A DNA stretch of 37,422 nt. It comes from Thermococcus sp. (lineage in GTDB: Archaea > Methanobacteriota_B > Thermococci > Thermococcales > Thermococcaceae). The notes beneath the pieces are model-generated. The model saw only the letters and a list, made by a program, of their open reading frames with translations. It made no database searches and was not told the DNA's origin. The stretch spans positions 1-37,422 of the forward strand of contig NZ_JAMOQU010000048.1 in NCBI RefSeq assembly GCF_027063845.1. Direction: 5' to 3'. Below, in pieces: positions 22,417 to 30,043 of this stretch. The translations under genes and the position numbers were made by a program. Every line of letters starts with the position of its first letter. Positions within the stretch are counted from its first letter, which is position 1.

Positions 22417-22950
22417 ATGACGGTTGAGATTTCCCTCGACCCAGAGAAAGCAGAGAGGATAAGGCGAATCAGGCCAACAAAGGACGAGTACTTCATGCTC
22501 ATAGCGAAACTTGTCTCACTCAGAGCGACCTGTCCACGCCTTAGAGTCGGAGCCGTCGCGGTTAAGGACGGCTACATCCTCGCTACCGGCTACAACGGCG
22601 CGCCGAGGGGAATGGACCACTGCATTGACGTGGGCTGTCTCATCGTTGATGGCCACTGCCACAGGGCGGTTCACGCCGAGCAGAACGTCATAGCGATGGC
22701 GGCAAGGAAGGGAATAAGCCTCGAAGGGGCCACGCTTTACGTCACGCACTTCCCCTGCGACACCTGCTTCAAGCTCGTCATCAACGCTGGAATCAAGGAG
22801 ATAGTCTACGAGGAGATGTACCCCAACGAGGCCACAGAGATACTTCTGAAGGAGGCACAGGAGAAGGGGATAGTGAAGATAAGGCAGTTCAAACTGCCGA
22901 AGGAGCGCGTTAGGGCGTTCCTCGAGGAGCTCTTCGGGGAGTTCATTTGA
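22417..22950 (+). CDS. dCMP deaminase-family (ComE-like) cytidine deaminase
   Basis: The 177-residue protein is a zinc-dependent deaminase. The zinc site is formed by His86 with catalytic Glu88 (HAEQN) and Cys114, Cys117 (PCDTC). The extra cysteine/histidine cluster DHCIDVGCLIVDGHCHRAVHAE is typical of dCMP deaminases, which bind a second zinc. GAVAVKDGYILATGYNGAPRG is the usual N-terminal strand-loop. Deamination of dCMP to dUMP feeds dTMP synthesis, which would fit with ribonucleotide reduction elsewhere in the window. The ATG overlaps GGTGATATG right after the protease stop. Its end overlaps the convergent DUF2304 gene by 8 nt. Substrate (dCMP versus other cytosine nucleotides) is inferred. 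Confidence 0.88.
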   Translation: MTVEISLDPEKAERIRRIRPTKDEYFMLIAKLVSLRATCPRLRVGAVAVKDGYILATGYNGAPRGMDHCIDVGCLIVDGHCHRAVHAEQNVIAMAARKGISLEGATLYVTHFPCDTCFKLVINAGIKEIVYEEMYPNEATEILLKEAQEKGIVKIRQFKLPKERVRAFLEELFGEFI

Positions 22951-23317
22951 GCTTTTTCTCAATCTCCTCCAGCCTTCTGTTCATCTCCTCGAGTTCTATG
23001 GCCACCTTCCTTGTCAGCTCGGTTATCTCGCGCTCGGTCTTGTCCACCGCGAGATAGACCTTGAAGATTATCAGGTATGCCACCCCAATCGCCACGACGA
23101 AGAGGGCATCGAGTCCCCTGCCGAGGCCCAGGATGTCCTTAATTTCAAGGGCGATTCTAAGGGGAAACAGGGCAACGAGAAGCAAACCCAAAAGAAGAAC
23201 TTCCCAAAACAGAAAGTCCCCCCACTCAAAATCGCGCTTCCTGTACTTACCGAGGACATAGACCATAAGGGCGAGCACGATTACAAGTGTAATCATCTGA
23301 ACGACGTACATTTCCAT
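22943..23317 (-). CDS. DUF2304 membrane protein
   Basis: The 124-residue protein has three hydrophobic segments (residues about 4-22, 36-58 and 70-90) followed by a C-terminal coiled coil (KTEREITELTRKVAIELEEM, then NRRLEEIEKKLK). This is the DUF2304 pattern, a small membrane protein commonly encoded next to family 2 glycosyltransferases that use polyprenyl phosphate. Its ATG overlaps the stop of the HAD-GT2 gene by one base (TGATG), so the two are translationally coupled. It probably anchors or assists the glycosyltransferase at the membrane; this is inferred from context. Confidence 0.85.
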   Translation of the reverse strand: MEMYVVQMITLVIVLALMVYVLGKYRKRDFEWGDFLFWEVLLLGLLLVALFPLRIALEIKDILGLGRGLDALFVVAIGVAYLIIFKVYLAVDKTEREITELTRKVAIELEEMNRRLEEIEKKLK

Positions 23318-24639
23318 CACCTCAACCTGTCAAAGAGAAGGTTGAGCGCTATCTTAACGCCCTCCAAAACGTTGGTTCCCTTCTTCATCGAGTACTCAGT
23401 GTAGACGGCCTTAATCGGAACCTCAACGATTCTACAACCTGCTTTGGCGGCCTCGATTATAATCTCGCTCGACACGGCGTAGCGGTCGCAGGTTATCCTT
23501 ATCTTCCTCACACAGTCCCCGCTGAGGCACCTCAGCCCGCTCTGGCTATCGCTGACGTACTTCCGAGCAAAGACGGCAGTGATGGCATCGAGGACGAAGT
23601 TGCCGAACTTCTTCACGAAGGGCATCTCGCTCGTGTCCCCCTTAAGCCTCGAACCGACGGCGAAGTCCGCCCTCCCTTCAGCGACCGGCTTCATGACGCG
23701 GAGCGCGTCACTGAGGAGATGCTGACCGTCGGCGTCGAAGGTCAGAACGAGCTTTGCGTTCCTCCTGACGGCGTAGGCGAAACCCGTTCCGAGGGCACCG
23801 CCGAGCCCCCTGTTGACGAGATGGTTGAGAACGTGAACGCCGTAGGAGCGTGCTATCTCCTCCGTTCTATCCCTGGAGCCGTCGTTCACGACGATTATCT
23901 CGTCCCTCCTGAAGTAGCGGAGGAGGTCCTCAATGACCGCGCCGATGGTCTTCTCCTCGTTGTACGCCGGAACGACGACGTAGCTCGAGAACAGCCTTTC
24001 AAAGAGCTCCTTAAGGTGAAGGAGGTTCTCAACCTCGAAGTTGGGCTCGGCCTCCACCTGAAAGCTCATCCTGCCAGCGTCGTGGCCGGTGACGAGAACG
24101 CTGAGCGCGCCGAGCTCCCTGGCGGGTATGATGTCGTAGCCGTGGTCCCCAACGACAACCGCTTTCTCCGGCGGAACGCTGAGTTCGTCAAGGATTCTCC
24201 TGAGCTGGCCTGGGTTGGGCTTCAGCTCCTCCGGAGAAACATCGTCCCGCGTTGAGATTATGTCGAAGTAGTCTTTGAGGCCGTGAAGCTCGAGGGCCTT
24301 CATAGTGGCCTTCCTGGAACTCCTCGTCATCAGGGCGAGCTTTATCCCCCTGTTCCGGAGAAAGTCAAGGAGCTCCCGCGCACCTTCAAAGACGAAGCTT
24401 TCGTCCATTCTCTCAGCTTCAAGCTCGACGAGAATTGAGTAGAGCTCCTCAAATGGTCTGCCCGTCTTTTTAGAGAGTTCGATAAGGCCCTCGTACATCG
24501 GCGTTAGGTCGCCTATGAGCTCCTCGGGGATTCCGAGGGAGATTAGCCTCTCCCTAAGCTCGGACTTTATGTCGCTGAAGGGTTTTTCAGCACCAACGAG
24601 GGTTCCATCGAGGTCGAAAAGGACCGCCCTGATGTCCAT
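23317..24639 (-). CDS. Fusion of HAD-type phosphatase and family 2 glycosyltransferase (polyprenyl-phosphate hexose synthase-like)
   Basis: The 440-residue protein has two enzymes in one chain. Residues 1 to about 210 are a HAD hydrolase: motif I FDLDGTL (8-14) with nucleophile Asp9, motif II LMTRSS, and motif IV GDHGYD (164-169), with an alpha-helical cap. From about 219 a GT-A glycosyltransferase of family 2 follows: YVVVPAYNEEKTIG, VNDGSRD (251-257), HLVNRGLGGALGTGF and FDADGQH (301-307), as in dolichyl-phosphate mannose/glucose synthases. No membrane segment is present; the coupled DUF2304 protein may provide one. The likely role is to load a sugar from a nucleotide donor onto dolichyl phosphate, with the HAD domain acting on a sugar phosphate or lipid phosphate. 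The ATG follows GGTGGTAGC. Confidence 0.85.
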   Translation of the reverse strand: MDIRAVLFDLDGTLVGAEKPFSDIKSELRERLISLGIPEELIGDLTPMYEGLIELSKKTGRPFEELYSILVELEAERMDESFVFEGARELLDFLRNRGIKLALMTRSSRKATMKALELHGLKDYFDIISTRDDVSPEELKPNPGQLRRILDELSVPPEKAVVVGDHGYDIIPARELGALSVLVTGHDAGRMSFQVEAEPNFEVENLLHLKELFERLFSSYVVVPAYNEEKTIGAVIEDLLRYFRRDEIIVVNDGSRDRTEEIARSYGVHVLNHLVNRGLGGALGTGFAYAVRRNAKLVLTFDADGQHLLSDALRVMKPVAEGRADFAVGSRLKGDTSEMPFVKKFGNFVLDAITAVFARKYVSDSQSGLRCLSGDCVRKIRITCDRYAVSSEIIIEAAKAGCRIVEVPIKAVYTEYSMKKGTNVLEGVKIALNLLFDRLR

Positions 24640-24647
24640 GCTACCAC

Positions 24648-24664
24648 CGAAGGGTTTATTTTCG
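24648..24664. promoter_or_regulatory. Compact divergent promoter between HAD-GT2 and GlcNAc-1-P transferase genes
   Basis: Only 44 nt separate the two starts. The plus strand GGGTTTATTTTCG and its complement CGAAAATAAACCC both resemble BRE/TATA elements, so the same AT-rich block may serve both directions and link expression of the two glycan genes. Confidence 0.4.
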
Positions 24665-24683
24665 CTCCCGCGTAGGGAAGCTG

Positions 24684-25589
24684 GTGTCAGAGATGATAAC
24701 GTTCCTCGCGCTTATAGCTTTAATCCTTTCGCTCGTCCTCACGGGATACGTCAGGGAGCTCATGCGAAAAGCGGGAATCGTCGGTAGGGACATCCACAAG
24801 CTGGAAATGCCAGAAGTTCCCGAGATGGGAGGGATTGCGATAGTCATGACCGTTGGAGTCCTCGGAGCACTTGTGAAGCCCGAGGCCCTACCTGTTTTCC
24901 TGCTCTTCGGCCTCGTCGGTATCATAGACGACCTAACGGCCCTCAGGCAGTCCCACAAGGTAATCCTCTCACTCCTCGTCTCGATTCCGGTGGCGTTCCT
25001 GGACGTGGGCAGGGGCGTTGACCTCTTCGGCTACAACCTCAACCTCGGAATCCTCTATCCTGTTTTCGCGGTTCTGTTCATTACGGGCTCTGCCAACCTC
25101 GTGAACATGCTGGCCGGGTTCAACGGACTTGAGGTGGGCACGAGCGCCATCGCGCTCGGCTTTCTCGCGCTGATGACAGATGGAACGGCAAGGGGACTCG
25201 CTCTGATAGGGCTCGGAGCTTCTCTCGGCTTCCTCTGGTGGAACAAATACCCGGCCAGGGTCTTCCCCGGCGACACTGGAACGCTCAGCCTAGGAGCTTT
25301 GATAGGTCTCGTCGGAATCCTCGGCAAGGTCGAGGTCTACACCGCCATCCTGCTGATTCCGCACTTCCTCGACTTCATGATAAAGGCACTGAGCGTCCGC
25401 TTTGGTGTGAGAAAGCACGGAAGAACAGAGGTAATGCCCGACGGGACGCTGAAGGCCCCGCCCTACCCAAGCTTCCTGGGGACAATAATGAGAAGGGCCA
25501 GGGTAACGGAGCCGAAGCTCGTGGCCATCGTGTGGGGAATCGAGTTCACACTCGGTCTTCTCGCCTGGGCTCTGAGTCAATTACTTTGA
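24684..25589 (+). CDS. Polyprenyl-phosphate GlcNAc-1-phosphate transferase-like (MraY/WecA/Alg7 family)
   Basis: The 301-residue integral membrane protein has about ten hydrophobic segments. Family motifs are seen: PEMGGIAIV, the Mg2+-binding GIIDDLTALRQSHK (Asp82-Asp83), TGSANLVNMLAGFNGLEVG with the NxxNxxxGxxGL pattern, and FPGDTGTLSLGA. It would transfer GlcNAc-1-P (or a related sugar) from a UDP donor to dolichyl phosphate, the first step of the N-glycan lipid-linked oligosaccharide. The start is uncertain: GTG at 24684 or ATG at 24693, neither with a strong ribosome binding site. Divergent from the HAD-GT2 gene, it completes a small glycosylation locus. Its last 44 nt overlap the convergent cas6. 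Confidence 0.88.
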   Translation: MSEMITFLALIALILSLVLTGYVRELMRKAGIVGRDIHKLEMPEVPEMGGIAIVMTVGVLGALVKPEALPVFLLFGLVGIIDDLTALRQSHKVILSLLVSIPVAFLDVGRGVDLFGYNLNLGILYPVFAVLFITGSANLVNMLAGFNGLEVGTSAIALGFLALMTDGTARGLALIGLGASLGFLWWNKYPARVFPGDTGTLSLGALIGLVGILGKVEVYTAILLIPHFLDFMIKALSVRFGVRKHGRTEVMPDGTLKAPPYPSFLGTIMRRARVTEPKLVAIVWGIEFTLGLLAWALSQLL

Positions 25590-26295
25590 CCATTCCAAAG
25601 CCATACCTCGTTTTTTCTCCGAACCCCGTCTCGTAGCCGAACTTCGCGAGCTCCCGCGAGCCGGTGTAGCGGAACACCATGAGGGAACTCCTGAAGTAGG
25701 TGTCCCTCACGAGAATTCTCACGGGCTTGAACTTGAGAACTTCAAGCTTGAACTCCTTGTCCTCCGGCATGTGGCCGTAAATGGCCGAGTAGCGCATCAG
25801 CATTACCTTGCGGAGCTTGTCAAAGAACATCTCGTCGCTGGGATACAGGTCCCATATCTTCATTCTTCCGTTGACGAACTTGACAGTCCTAACCATTATC
25901 GGACTGAGTGTGGAGAACAGAACCTCGTCCTTGAGCTCGGGCTCCTTGAGAACCTTAACGTTGTCCGCTATGAACGTCGCGTCCCCAATCTTAAGGAGAG
26001 GGTCGTCGAGGAAGCCCTCGGCGATGGCCTTGATGAGCTCTCCGGAGTGAGACGAGACGTAGAGGGAAACGTCGTCCGAGAGAACCTTAATGCCCGCCTC
26101 TGGAAGAAGCTCTCTCTTACGAACCATAATACGGGAGAACGTGAAGTGGTCCGCGTGACTTGTTTCTACTTCGTGGGCCAGCTCTGGAGAAACGAGGTAT
26201 ATCTTCTCTAAAATCTGTGTGTAGACCTCGTAGTTGTAGTTGAACGGCAGTATCGTTCCTTCCTCAGCTGGTCTCAGCTTGATTTCGATTCTCAT
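25546..26295 (-). CDS. cas6: CRISPR-associated endoribonuclease Cas6 (isolated)
   Basis: Cas6 cuts CRISPR precursor RNA within each repeat. The 249-residue protein aligns by eye with P. furiosus Cas6: MRIEIKLRPAEEGTILPFNY at the start, FSTLSPIMVRTV in the middle, EVLKFKPVRI, and the glycine-rich RNA-binding end GYETGFGEKTRYGFGMVKV. Of the P. furiosus catalytic triad Tyr31/His46/Lys52, the Tyr position appears to be Leu (QILEKI), a His is available in LAHEVE, and the Lys position falls in a His-rich ETSHADHF loop. No other cas gene and no CRISPR array lies in the window, so it must act with components elsewhere. The start at 26295 follows GGGGTGGGGTAGA. The 3' end overlaps the convergent transferase gene by 44 nt. 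Confidence 0.87.
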   Translation of the reverse strand: MRIEIKLRPAEEGTILPFNYNYEVYTQILEKIYLVSPELAHEVETSHADHFTFSRIMVRKRELLPEAGIKVLSDDVSLYVSSHSGELIKAIAEGFLDDPLLKIGDATFIADNVKVLKEPELKDEVLFSTLSPIMVRTVKFVNGRMKIWDLYPSDEMFFDKLRKVMLMRYSAIYGHMPEDKEFKLEVLKFKPVRILVRDTYFRSSLMVFRYTGSRELAKFGYETGFGEKTRYGFGMVKVIDSEPRREDRV

Positions 26296-26445
26296 TCTAC
26301 CCCACCCCGGTTTCAACCAGAAAGAATTGGAACTTAAGGTTAATAAGAATTTCGTATGTCAAACGTCGATTTAGTTACAACTCTAAAGAGTCAACAATGG
26401 ATGTTGAATATCAAGTAACACCAGCAGAGACAACAGACGACCCAA

Positions 26446-26460
26446 CAAGGTTAAAAAGGA
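26446..26460 (+). promoter_or_regulatory. TATA box of pan
   Basis: CAAGGTTAAAAAGGA lies about 38-52 nt upstream of the pan ATG; AGGTGAG is the ribosome binding site. The 202-nt gap before pan also contains the cas6 upstream region and no visible gene or RNA. Confidence 0.5.
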
Positions 26461-26497
26461 CTCCAGCGATAATGACACAGTGGAGAGGTGAGAGAAC

Positions 26498-27688
26498 ATG
26501 AGCATTGAAGATGCAAACATTCACGAAGGTTACGATGATTACATCACCTTCCTGAAGAGACGCATAAGGCAACTTGAGCTCCAGGTGAGGACGCTCGAGG
26601 CCGACAAGGAGAGGCTTGAGAGGGAACTCTCGAGGCTCAGGATGGAGATGTCAAGGCTTCGCCAGCCCCCAGCCTTCGCGGGCAACGTTATAGAAGTCCT
26701 CGACGACGAGAGGGCCATAGTCCAGAACTACAACGGACCGCGCTTCGTCGTTAGAATCGCCCCGTGGATAGAAAGGGACAAGCTGAAGCCTGGCTCAAGG
26801 GTCGCCCTAGACCAGAGGACTATGGCGATAGTCGAGCTCCTTCCAACGGAGAAGGACCCGAGCGTCCTCGGCTTTGAGGTCATAGAGAGGCCCAAAGTCA
26901 CCTACAAGGACATCGGCGGTCTCGACAAGCAGTTGCAGGAGCTCCGCGAGGCCATAGAGCTCCCGCTCAAGCACCCCGAGCTCTTCGAGAAGGTTGGAAT
27001 CGAGCCCCCGAAGGGAGTCCTCCTCTACGGCCCGCCGGGCTGTGGAAAGACTCTCATGGCGAAGGCCCTCGCGAGAGAGGTCAACGCAACCTTCATCCGC
27101 GTCGTTGGAAGCGAACTGGTCAGGAAGTTCATCGGCGAGGGCGCCCGCTTGGTGCACGAGCTCTTCGAGCTCGCCAAGGAGAAGGCCCCAACGATAATCT
27201 TCATCGACGAGATTGACGCGATTGGAGCCAAGAGAATGGACGAAACGACCGGTGGCGAGAGGGAAGTCAACAGGACCCTGATGCAACTCTTAGCGGAGAT
27301 GGACGGCTTCGACCCACGCGGAAACGTCAAGGTCATAGCGGCAACTAACAGGCCCGACATACTCGACCCGGCCCTGCTCAGGCCAGGGAGATTCGACAGG
27401 CTGATTGAAGTTCCGCTCCCCGACTTCCGCGGAAGACTCGAGATACTCAAGGTCCACACGAGGAAGATGAACCTGAGGGACGTTGACCTGCGCATCATAG
27501 CGGAACTCACCGAGGGGGCGAGCGGAGCTGACTTGAAGGCCATAGCGACCGAGGCCGGGATGTTCGCCATCAGGGACAGGCGTGAATACGTTACGCAGGA
27601 CGACTTCCTCAGGGCTGTTGAGAAGGTCTTAGGGGCTGAGAAGAGGCTCGCCCAGGCGATAGCGATGCACGAGGTCATGTACGGCTGA
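26498..27688 (+). CDS. pan: Proteasome-activating nucleotidase PAN
   Basis: PAN is the hexameric AAA+ ATPase that unfolds proteins and feeds them to the archaeal 20S proteasome. The 396-residue protein has an N-terminal coiled coil (about 14-55: [20 protein letters not shown]), a proline (QPP, 56-58) at the linker, an OB domain (about 60-125), and the AAA module: Walker A GPPGCGKT (178-185), Walker B IIFIDEID (233-240), sensor and arginine-finger region [20 protein letters not shown]. It ends in HEVMYG, whose MYG is the HbYX motif that opens the proteasome gate. Downstream lie 34 nt, including the pyrimidine run CCTTTCTTTTCTC, which may end some transcripts, before rio2. Confidence 0.97.
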   Translation: MSIEDANIHEGYDDYITFLKRRIRQLELQVRTLEADKERLERELSRLRMEMSRLRQPPAFAGNVIEVLDDERAIVQNYNGPRFVVRIAPWIERDKLKPGSRVALDQRTMAIVELLPTEKDPSVLGFEVIERPKVTYKDIGGLDKQLQELREAIELPLKHPELFEKVGIEPPKGVLLYGPPGCGKTLMAKALAREVNATFIRVVGSELVRKFIGEGARLVHELFELAKEKAPTIIFIDEIDAIGAKRMDETTGGEREVNRTLMQLLAEMDGFDPRGNVKVIAATNRPDILDPALLRPGRFDRLIEVPLPDFRGRLEILKVHTRKMNLRDVDLRIIAELTEGASGADLKAIATEAGMFAIRDRREYVTQDDFLRAVEKVLGAEKRLAQAIAMHEVMYG

Positions 27689-27722
27689 CCTTTCTTTTCT
27701 CATTCACCGGAGGAGAGAGCGA

Positions 27723-28655
27723 ATGGTCAGCAAGCTGTTGGCGCTCGAAGCTTATCCGAGCCTCCGAGACCTGGACTTCAGAATCCTCAGGGGAGTAGAG
27801 CTGAACATGAGACACCACAAGTGGGTGCCCTTAGAGGATATAGCGCGCTTCGCCAGGGTGGACGTTGAGACAGCATCGTTCAGGCTCGGCAAGCTCGACG
27901 ATATGTCCCTCGTCAGGAGAAGGAGCGACATAGGCTACATCGGCTACCAGCTCACGATACACGGCTACGACGTTTTGGCCATAAGGGCCCTCGCGAGGAA
28001 AGGTGTTGTAGAGGCGATAAGCACGACGCAGATTGGCGTTGGGAAGGACGCCGACGTTTACGTCGGGATAACGCCAACCGGCGAGAAAGTTGCCGTTAAG
28101 TTCAACAGGATAGGGGGCAGAACCGCGTCCAGGAGGGCGGGCTACCACTCCCACGTCTTCGCCAATAAACACCACACGAGCTGGCTCTACATCTCAAGGC
28201 TCATAGCAAAAAAAGAATACGACGCCCTCGTTCTACTCAGCCCGATTGCGAGGGTTCCTAAGCCGATAGCCTGGAACAGGCACGTTGTAGTCATGGAGTT
28301 CATAGAGGGAACGGAGCTCGCGGAGCTTAGAGACGACGAGCTGACGAAGGAGGAAGCAACGGAAGTCCTCGACAGAATCCTCGAGGAGTACCTCAAGATA
28401 GTGCGCTTTGGGATAGTCCACTCGGATTTAAGTGAGTTCAACGTCGTTTTAACGGGCGACGAGGTACTGATAATAGACTGGGCCCAGCACCTGACCACCG
28501 CCCACCCGGAGAGCTACGAGCTGTTGAAGAGGGATTTAACGGTCATAATCAACGCCTTCAGGCGGAGGTGGCGGGTTGAGAGGAGCTTTGATGAAATCTG
28601 GCCAGCCTTCGAGAGGGCCTGGCACGAGAGCAGGGGGGAGGGGTATGACAATTAA
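27723..28655 (+). CDS. rio2: Rio2 atypical serine protein kinase/ATPase
   Basis: Rio2 acts in maturation of the small ribosomal subunit. The 310-residue protein has the N-terminal winged helix (LEDIARFARVDVETASFRLG, about 37-56), which defines Rio2, then the RIO kinase domain: nucleotide loop IGVGKDADVYV (104-114), Lys126 in VAVKFNR, hinge VVMEFIEGTEL, catalytic loop HSDLSEFN (233-240) and metal-binding IIDWAQH (250-256). GGAGG lies 9 nt before the ATG. It follows pan and overlaps the next TPR-like gene by 11 nt, so the three may share a transcript. Confidence 0.95.
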   Translation: MVSKLLALEAYPSLRDLDFRILRGVELNMRHHKWVPLEDIARFARVDVETASFRLGKLDDMSLVRRRSDIGYIGYQLTIHGYDVLAIRALARKGVVEAISTTQIGVGKDADVYVGITPTGEKVAVKFNRIGGRTASRRAGYHSHVFANKHHTSWLYISRLIAKKEYDALVLLSPIARVPKPIAWNRHVVVMEFIEGTELAELRDDELTKEEATEVLDRILEEYLKIVRFGIVHSDLSEFNVVLTGDEVLIIDWAQHLTTAHPESYELLKRDLTVIINAFRRRWRVERSFDEIWPAFERAWHESRGEGYDN

Positions 28656-29136
28656 GTACGAGCCCCTTAACAGGCGCGAGAGGATTGTTAAGCTCTTCCG
28701 CGAGGCCATCGAGGCCGAGAACAGGAAGGACCTCAAAACCGCGAAGAGAAAGCTCGACGAGATACTTCACGAGAGCCTCGACGTTGAGCCCGAGTTCTAC
28801 TTCGAGGCCTGCTTCCGCCTAGCTGATATCTTCCTCCAAGAGGACAACTACAGGGGAGCCGTCAAGTGCGCCCTGAGGGCCATCCTGCGGGCACCGAGCG
28901 AGGACCACTACAGGCTCGGCGTGAAGAGGCTCGGAGACATACTCGCGATAATCAAGAAGGAGAACCGCCTGGCGGAGCTGGCTGAGAACATGGACGCGAC
29001 GCTCAGGCTCATCGAGGAGGATGAAGAGCTACACCGCTTTACGCTCGCCCTCGTGAAGCTCGCGAGGGGAGAAAGGGTGAGGGAGAAGTTCATCCTGCCC
29101 GAGTTCAACGAGGTCTTCGAGAGCCTAATCGAGTGA
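28645..29136 (+). CDS. Small TPR-like helical-repeat protein
   Basis: The 163-residue protein (start MTIKYEPLNRRERIVKLFRE) is all helical, with TPR-like units such as AKRKLDEILHESLDVEPEFY, FEACFRLADIFLQEDNYRGA and VKCALRAILRAPSEDHY. No enzyme motif is visible. It starts 11 nt before the end of rio2, with GGGGGGAGGGG as ribosome binding site, so its translation is likely coupled to Rio2; a role near ribosome assembly or protein quality control is only a guess. Its end overlaps the convergent radical-SAM gene by 32 nt. Confidence 0.75.
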   Translation: MTIKYEPLNRRERIVKLFREAIEAENRKDLKTAKRKLDEILHESLDVEPEFYFEACFRLADIFLQEDNYRGAVKCALRAILRAPSEDHYRLGVKRLGDILAIIKKENRLAELAENMDATLRLIEEDEELHRFTLALVKLARGERVREKFILPEFNEVFESLIE

Positions 29137-30043
29137 GGAACTCCATTACGTACTCTTTTTCCGGCGGAAACGGGAAGTTGTAGGGCTCTTTCTTTGGCCT
29201 CTCGTTGTAGTAGGGCCTGTTGCAGGCGGGACAGCCGTGCGTTGCGAAAACCGCCGGCGGAACCTCGATGCCAGCTAAATCAAAGCCCTCTATCGAGTCC
29301 CCGTCGAAGATTATCCTGTCACTCAAGCCCTTTTCGACGAGCCACCTAGCCAGCTGTACCTTCCTGTAGCGCTCGATGCTCGGCGGTTCGAGGTTCTCAA
29401 GTCTCGTTCCCTTGAGGGGGGTGAAAGCGAAGAGTGAAACATCAGCCCCAATCGCGTAGGCCCTCTCGAAGACCTCTACCAGCTCCCTGTCGGTTTCGCC
29501 GAGGCCGACTATGACGTGGATTAAAGCTTTCCTCGGACCGAGGACGTCAACTACCCTCCCCGCAAAGTCCCACATCTCGTCCCACTCAAAGTCTGGCTTT
29601 ATCTCGCTAAAGAGCCTCTCGCTCGCGACGTCGAGGCCAACTCCAACGTAGTCAACGCCGAGCTCTCTAAACTCCTCAAGCGTTTCCCTCGAAACGGGCG
29701 TTATCGAGACCGAGACAGGCAAGTTAAGGGGCTTGAACGCCCCTAGAAGTGCCAGAACGTCGTCGAGCATTCTGGGATAGTCTATCGTCTGCAGGCATAT
29801 CCTTCCGAAACGGCCGTTGGGGAGAGCTTGGACAACTTTTTCGAGCTCGAAGGCCGGCCAGGTGACGCGGGAGAGCCTGTCGAGGTTTGCCCTGCTGGAG
29901 CGCGCCTGGGCGCAGAAGGCACAGTCGTTTTTACACCTGCCGGGCCAGTATGTCATCAGATAGGCTGTCGTCGGCCTGGCCAGGAGCTTTGCCCGGATTA
30001 GGCCCATCGCTATCGCCGTTCCGTAGGAGACCCTAACGAGCAT
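29105..30043 (-). CDS. Radical-SAM protein, biotin-synthase-related; probable component of archaeal lipoyl synthase (LipS1/LipS2 type)
   Basis: The 312-residue protein has the cluster motif Cys37-KND-Cys41-AF-Cys44 (WPGRCKNDCAFCAQARSS), like BioB and LipA, with VSVSITPVSRETLEEF and HVIVGLGETDRELVEVF typical of the barrel. A second cysteine pair near the C terminus (HGCPACNRPYYNERP, about 271 and 274) could bind an auxiliary Fe-S cluster that donates sulfur. In T. kodakarensis two such proteins together make lipoic acid, and one (TK2248, by memory) sits beside the plant-type asparaginase TK2246, the same order as here. Which of the two subunits this is I cannot say; the partner is not in the window. 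The ATG at 30043 is preferred (GGGGGA six bases upstream); 30049 is possible. It overlaps the MFS gene by 11 nt. Confidence 0.75.
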   Translation of the reverse strand: MLVRVSYGTAIAMGLIRAKLLARPTTAYLMTYWPGRCKNDCAFCAQARSSRANLDRLSRVTWPAFELEKVVQALPNGRFGRICLQTIDYPRMLDDVLALLGAFKPLNLPVSVSITPVSRETLEEFRELGVDYVGVGLDVASERLFSEIKPDFEWDEMWDFAGRVVDVLGPRKALIHVIVGLGETDRELVEVFERAYAIGADVSLFAFTPLKGTRLENLEPPSIERYRKVQLARWLVEKGLSDRIIFDGDSIEGFDLAGIEVPPAVFATHGCPACNRPYYNERPKKEPYNFPFPPEKEYVMEFLTRLGSRRPR

